The notes under the pieces are model-generated. The model saw nothing but the letters and a program-made list of their open reading frames with translations. It made no database searches and was not told the origin of the DNA. DNA of 10,504 nt from Thermoplasmata archaeon (GTDB lineage Archaea; Thermoplasmatota; DAOVMN01). Positions 7,308-10,504 of the stretch are shown here, piece by piece. The DNA is taken from assembly GCA_030630685.1 (NCBI GenBank), contig DAOVMN010000040.1:1-10504 (forward strand). The letters are read 5' to 3'. The position numbers and the translations under genes were made by a program. Every line of letters starts with the position of its first letter. Position 1 is the stretch's first letter.

Positions 7308-7337
7308 CCTTATTCTTTCTGATTGTGTTATTATTTA
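7308..7337 (+). terminator. Possible T-rich terminator after the first surface gene
   Basis: Pyrimidine-rich sequence with several short T-runs (TTATTCTTTCT, then TTATTATTT) follows the TGA at 7298-7300. Archaeal terminators are often plain T-runs, but the longest run here is only three T, so this is weak. Confidence 0.25.
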
Positions 7338-7361
7338 GCACAGTAGTAAAAGAAGAATTCC

Positions 7362-7376
7362 AATATCTTTAAAATA
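7362..7376 (+). promoter_or_regulatory. Candidate TATA box of the second surface protein gene
   Basis: AATATCTTTAAAATA lies about 60 bases before the preferred ATG at 7428. A transcript starting near 7395-7400 would have a leader of about 30 bases. Its presence suggests that the second paralogue is transcribed independently of the first. Confidence 0.45.
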
Positions 7377-7427
7377 TGAGTAGAAGAACTACACGCACGT
7401 ACCATCAATGAAAATGGGATGATTTCA

Positions 7428-9203
7428 ATGAAGGCATATATGAATATCTTGTTGACCATAGCCATTACCGGCCTGCTGATCCTTGTCCTTCCGGGCGATC
7501 TGCAATGGGCAAAGGCAGAGGACAGCGGCGGTACAGACGGCGATGAACCAAAAATAGATGGAAATGCAGGAGGGGGCTTTGACTGGAATGAGGTGCACGG
7601 CTTCGTCATCACCGAGGACGGTACAAAGGTTTGTTCGGAGGGTTCAGAGATCACCTTCAATGTTACAATATGCAAGGACAAACCAAAATGGAGGAAAGCC
7701 CCAGGGGATGATGAGGAAAAATTTCATCCTGCAGGTCACATATTTGAAGAACTCAATGAGATCTACTGGGATGAGCAGCCTGAACCTTATATTACCATTT
7801 CACGTGAGGATTTCGATGAACACAAGGATGACGAGGTGAACCTCACGGTCTACATCCTGGGTGAATATACGCGTGAGGGGCCCAGTGGTGACGAACTCAG
7901 GCAGGCGTACAAGGATGCCCTTGTGCAGAGGCCAAATCATGCCCCGATTGCCGTTCCCTGGGTCGTGGACTGCGATGCCGAAGAGAAGGGAAACTGGAGC
8001 GGCTGGAGGAATGTTACGGATCCGAGGAATGAGGTCAACGAGGATGGTGAGATGGTCTATTACATCGATGCAGAGGGGCAGAGCGTGATGTTCTATCTCA
8101 ATGCCTCGGAGTCGTGGGACCCTGATGGTGACAATATCACCGAATATGCATGGGACCTGGATGGAAACAGTGAATTCGGGGAAGTAACCAGGGAGAAAAA
8201 GATGAACACAACCGTCTATCTTGGCAAGGGGCATCACACCCTGGGCCTCATGGTAGCAGACGGGATCAAACATTCCAAGATCGTTGACATCAAGTTTTTC
8301 ATCCGTATCCCCATAAGCTATCCCGACCTCATTGTTGACGATATTGGCATTGACAATCTGAATGGACTGGATGTATTCGAGAAGGGCGACAGGGCCAATA
8401 TTGTCGCTTATGTGAAGAATTTAGGGGACAACGAGAGCTCGGGGAGTTTTGAGGTGTACTTCGAGTACAGGTTTGTGGATACCAATGATGACTACGAATA
8501 TCTGGGCACCGCAAGGGCTGAGGAAACAATATATGTCAGTGGAATCCTGCCGATCCAGTGCGAGTGGAATACAGAAAGCGAGGAGTTCATACCAGGTAAC
8601 TACACCTTCAGGGCCACCGCGGATTACAGTGAAGAGGTGTATGAGCAGGATGAGCACAACAACTATTTCGAGAGCTATAAGATAACCCTTGAGCCAGAAG
8701 GAGGAGATACCGGCACCCCCATACTTTCGATCCAGGAAGTCGCACTCTCTGCTGATAAGGCCCAGGTGAATGACGTGGTTTACATTAACGTCACCATCAG
8801 GAATGATGGGGACGGGAAAGCTAAATATGTGGATATCTATTTCTATATCGATGGCGTGCTTACCACTGAGCCTGGTATTCCGGCTGGATACATAGATGAT
8901 CTGGGAGCCGGCAGTGAGAAAACCCAGCTCTTCGTTTTCTCGGGGGATTCCGAAGGACTCCATAGACTGAAATTCGAGATATGGTATCGTTCCCAGGTGG
9001 TGGATACCAGCGATACCTACACCGTTGACGTCTGGGCAATAGAACCCCCTAATGGAAATAATCAACCTCCCGAGAATAACGAGTCTAACGAAGAGGGCAT
9101 AAGCGAAATGCTGCCGATCATCATAGCGGTGGTTGTCATTGGAGGCGGACTCGGAGGAGCCGGCTTCTTCTTCATGAGGAAGAGGGAGGAGGACGTCTGG
9201 TAA
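7428..9203 (+). CDS. Secreted PKD/CARDB surface protein with transmembrane C-terminal anchor
   Basis: This paralogue of the preceding protein has 591 residues from the ATG at 7428; an in-frame ATG three codons earlier (7419) is possible, but GGGATGAT at 7416-7423 fits the later start better. It has a signal peptide (hydrophobic core ILLTIAITGLLILVLPG) and the same unrecognised N-terminal module: DGNAGGGFDWNEVHGF, FNVTICK, EDFDEHKDDEVNLTVYILGEY. A PKD domain lies at about residues 217-290 (NASESWDPDGDNITEYAWDLDGN), and CARDB domains at about 299-421 (PDLIVDDIG...) and 429-535 (PILSIQEVA...). The end differs from its neighbour: after a Pro/Asn/Glu linker there is a transmembrane helix (about 561-582, Gly/Val-rich) and a charged RKREEDVW tail, with no PGF motif, so it should stay as an ordinary membrane anchor. 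It has two Cys in the N-terminal module (VCSEG and TICKD) that could pair outside the cell. The stop is 9 bases before the next gene. Confidence 0.87.
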   Translation: MKAYMNILLTIAITGLLILVLPGDLQWAKAEDSGGTDGDEPKIDGNAGGGFDWNEVHGFVITEDGTKVCSEGSEITFNVTICKDKPKWRKAPGDDEEKFHPAGHIFEELNEIYWDEQPEPYITISREDFDEHKDDEVNLTVYILGEYTREGPSGDELRQAYKDALVQRPNHAPIAVPWVVDCDAEEKGNWSGWRNVTDPRNEVNEDGEMVYYIDAEGQSVMFYLNASESWDPDGDNITEYAWDLDGNSEFGEVTREKKMNTTVYLGKGHHTLGLMVADGIKHSKIVDIKFFIRIPISYPDLIVDDIGIDNLNGLDVFEKGDRANIVAYVKNLGDNESSGSFEVYFEYRFVDTNDDYEYLGTARAEETIYVSGILPIQCEWNTESEEFIPGNYTFRATADYSEEVYEQDEHNNYFESYKITLEPEGGDTGTPILSIQEVALSADKAQVNDVVYINVTIRNDGDGKAKYVDIYFYIDGVLTTEPGIPAGYIDDLGAGSEKTQLFVFSGDSEGLHRLKFEIWYRSQVVDTSDTYTVDVWAIEPPNGNNQPPENNESNEEGISEMLPIIIAVVVIGGGLGGAGFFFMRKREEDVW

Positions 9204-9212
9204 GAGGATGAA

Positions 9213-9425
9213 ATGATGCCCGAGGATGAGAAAGAGGTCTGCGAGATAAAGGATTGTGACAATGAGGTGGTACGCTCGATCTCCACCGGGAACCTGCTCA
9301 AGAGTCTCCCGAAAGTGAGGGTGGCAGACGAGAGAAAGAAGCGGACACACATCTGCAAGGAGCACTACAAGCAATTCAAGAAGGCAACAAAGGAAGAAAG
9401 GAAACTCCAGAGAATGGGGTGGTAG
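9213..9425 (+). CDS. Small putative zinc-binding protein, 70 residues
   Basis: This is a small basic protein with four potential metal ligands: C10 and C15 (CEIKDC) and C48 and H51 (HICKEHY). A central segment (VVRSISTGNLLKSLP) is followed by a highly charged C-terminal helix ending KEERKLQRMGW. The layout suggests a treble-clef or ribbon-type zinc site with a basic helix, fit for RNA, DNA or ribosome binding, but I cannot name a family. Two adjacent ATGs (9213, 9216) are possible starts; GAGG at 9204-9207 serves either. It begins 9 bases after the second surface gene and probably shares its transcript. The amber stop at 9423 is in the same frame as the downstream ligase gene, whose coding pattern continues directly after it. 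Confidence 0.72.
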   Translation: MMPEDEKEVCEIKDCDNEVVRSISTGNLLKSLPKVRVADERKKRTHICKEHYKQFKKATKEERKLQRMGW

Positions 9426-9506
9426 ACCACGGACAGTATCCGACGGGTCCCTACTCCAAGAAAAGGCAGGCTTATCGACACCGATATCTCCTCCCCTCCC
9501 TGGGTC

Positions 9507-10223
9507 ATGGCCCTTGATGAGACCTTCCTTGACCTGGCCAGCTCCGGGGGGGATTATCCCGCGATACTTCATTTTTATAGAAAGAGGCCAAGCATATCCT
9601 TAGGGTATTTCCAGTCCGCAGAAGAAGAGGTGGACCTCGAGGTATGTGACCGCGATGGGGTGGGGATCTTTAGAAGAACGAGCGGTGGAGGAGCGATCTT
9701 CGAGGATGAGAACCAGCTTATCTACGGGCTTGTTCTTCCGGATCCCGGCATCTATGGTGTCCCAAATGCAACCATAGATTCTTTTGGCTTCATCAATCGT
9801 GCGCTTATCCTAACACTTGCAGATTTCGGGCTTTCTGCGGAGTTTGTGCCAGTCAACGATGTGCTGGTCCATGGAAAAAAGATATCAGGGTGCGCACAAA
9901 CACGGAGGAAAGGCGCACTCCTGCAGCATGGTACATTGATCCTTGATCACGATCCATCGGTCATGTTTCGATATCTTAAGGTGGACCCGGGAAAGCTCAA
10001 AGCAAAAGGACTTACCGATGCAGAGGAAAGGGTCACATCCCTCAAGAGGGAACTGGGCAAAACGCCCGATCCCTATATGGTAAAGGAAGGACTCGATAAG
10101 GGTTTTTCCCGGATGCTCGGAATAGAGTTTTCCCCGTCCGAGCTTACCGGCGAGGAGAGGGAAAGAGCAAAAAAGCTTTGTGAGGAGAGGTACTCAAGGA
10201 ATGAATGGAACTTCATGAGATAA
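9507..10223 (+). CDS. lplA: Lipoate-protein ligase A family protein; 5' end uncertain
   Basis: The protein should attach lipoate, via lipoyl-AMP, to a lysine of a lipoyl domain such as glycine-cleavage H protein or a 2-oxoacid dehydrogenase E2. From the ATG at 9507 it has 238 residues. Hallmarks are MALDE at the start, RRTSGGGAIF (56-65) for the nucleotide/lipoate pocket, NDVLVHGKKISG (117-128) with the expected catalytic lysine K125, AQTRRKGALLQHGTLIL, and a C-terminal YSRNEWNF. The Cys expected before this region in LipM-type octanoyltransferases is not seen (AEFVPVND), so ligase is preferred. Some archaeal ligases need a separate C-terminal domain protein; none is visible here. The family's usual N-terminus, RLIDT about 15 residues before MALDE, is encoded in frame at 9468-9482 but has no ATG, GTG or TTG between it and the TAG at 9423. 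The ATG at 9507 has only pyrimidine-rich sequence upstream and no ribosome binding site. The gene's last codons form the first unit of the 22-bp repeat array. Confidence 0.85.
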   Translation: MALDETFLDLASSGGDYPAILHFYRKRPSISLGYFQSAEEEVDLEVCDRDGVGIFRRTSGGGAIFEDENQLIYGLVLPDPGIYGVPNATIDSFGFINRALILTLADFGLSAEFVPVNDVLVHGKKISGCAQTRRKGALLQHGTLILDHDPSVMFRYLKVDPGKLKAKGLTDAEERVTSLKRELGKTPDPYMVKEGLDKGFSRMLGIEFSPSELTGEERERAKKLCEERYSRNEWNFMR

Positions 10224-10445
10224 TGAATGGAACTTCATGCGATGATGAATGGAACTTCATGAGATAATGAATGGAACTTCATGAGATAATGAATGGAACT
10301 TCATGAGATAATGAATGGAACTTCATGGACGATGAATGGAACTTCATAAGATGATGAATGGAACTTCATGAGATGATGAATGGAACTTCATAAGATGATG
10401 AATGGAGCTTCATAAGATGATGAATGGAACTTCATAAGATGAATT
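10201..10445 (+). repeat. 22-bp tandem repeat array, 11 copies plus a partial one
   Basis: The core atgaatggaacttcat starts at 10201, 10223, 10245, 10267, 10289, 10311, 10332, 10354, 10376, 10398 and 10420, with a broken twelfth copy at 10439. The period is 22 bp except one 21-bp step (10311 to 10332). The six-base spacer varies among gagata, gcgatg, gacg-, aagatg and agatg-like forms, and one core has g for a (10398 copy). The early copies mostly carry gagata and the late ones aagatg, so the array seems to have grown in blocks. The core has inverted arms ATGAA/TTCAT around a 6-base loop. The first copy lies inside the ligase gene and encodes NEWNFMR plus the stop. There are no unique spacers, so this is not a CRISPR array. 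Confidence 0.95.
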
Positions 10446-10504
10446 AAGGTTCTAATCAGTATCTTCTCATCTTTCCCACGGCATCCGTTTATCAAGAAAA
10501 GTGG

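Noticed and set aside
8421..9572. Long minus-strand open frame of 383 codons under the second surface gene
   Set aside because: It lies opposite a gene with clear signal peptide, PKD, CARDB and membrane anchor, spans three genes on the other strand, and has no domain features; it is a by-product of codon bias.
9507..10223. Octanoyltransferase (LipM/LipB) instead of lipoate ligase
   Set aside because: The QTRRKG..LQHG segment is shared with LipM, but the catalytic Cys expected before the conserved lysine is not visible, so the ligase call is kept, with some uncertainty.
10201..10445. Regular direct repeats as a CRISPR array
   Set aside because: The units follow each other at 22 bp with only a 6-base variable link; there are no unique spacers of 25-40 bases and no cas genes.

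Overview
The window looks like archaeal chromosome, most probably from a euryarchaeon of the Thermoplasmatota type. The evidence is A/T-rich TATA boxes without bacterial -35/-10 pairs, strong GGAGG-type ribosome binding sites, a PGF-CTERM archaeosortase signal on a surface protein, and PKD/CARDB surface proteins rich in N-glycosylation sequons. The lineage is an inference; there is no rRNA or other phylogenetic marker here.

Region 1 (1-2618, plus strand) is visibly AT-richer than the rest and looks acquired. It holds the 3' end of a gene for a Cys/His-rich protein, an unrecognised 258-residue protein, and a DNA adenine-N6 methyltransferase with its own target-recognition region. The genes are closely packed or overlapping and read as one restriction-modification or defence cassette. 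The 258-residue protein is the natural candidate for the effector.

Region 2 (2744-5400, minus strand) is a two-gene operon for the saccharopine pathway: a lysine-ketoglutarate reductase, then a glutamate-forming saccharopine dehydrogenase, joined by an ATGA stop/start overlap. Together they correspond to the bifunctional AASS (LKR/SDH) enzyme of animals and plants, split into its two halves. They interconvert lysine + 2-oxoglutarate and aminoadipate semialdehyde + glutamate. A 125-bp convergent spacer with a GC palindrome and a hairpin separates regions 1 and 2.

Region 3 (5618-9203, plus strand) is a tandem pair of paralogous secreted proteins. Each has a signal peptide, an unrecognised conserved N-terminal module, a PKD domain and two CARDB domains. 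The first ends in a PGF-CTERM signal for cleavage and lipid attachment; the second ends in a plain transmembrane anchor. Each has its own TATA-like promoter.

Region 4 (9213-10223, plus strand) holds a 70-residue putative zinc-binding protein and a lipoate-protein ligase A family gene. The ligase has a start-codon puzzle. Its conserved N-terminal RLIDT motif is in frame upstream of the first ATG, with no usable start before an amber stop, and that stop is the end of the small gene in the same frame. The last codons of the ligase gene, including its stop, are the first copy of a 22-bp tandem array of 11 copies (10201-10445), which seems to have grown from the gene's own 3' end. The last 59 bases show nothing I can name.
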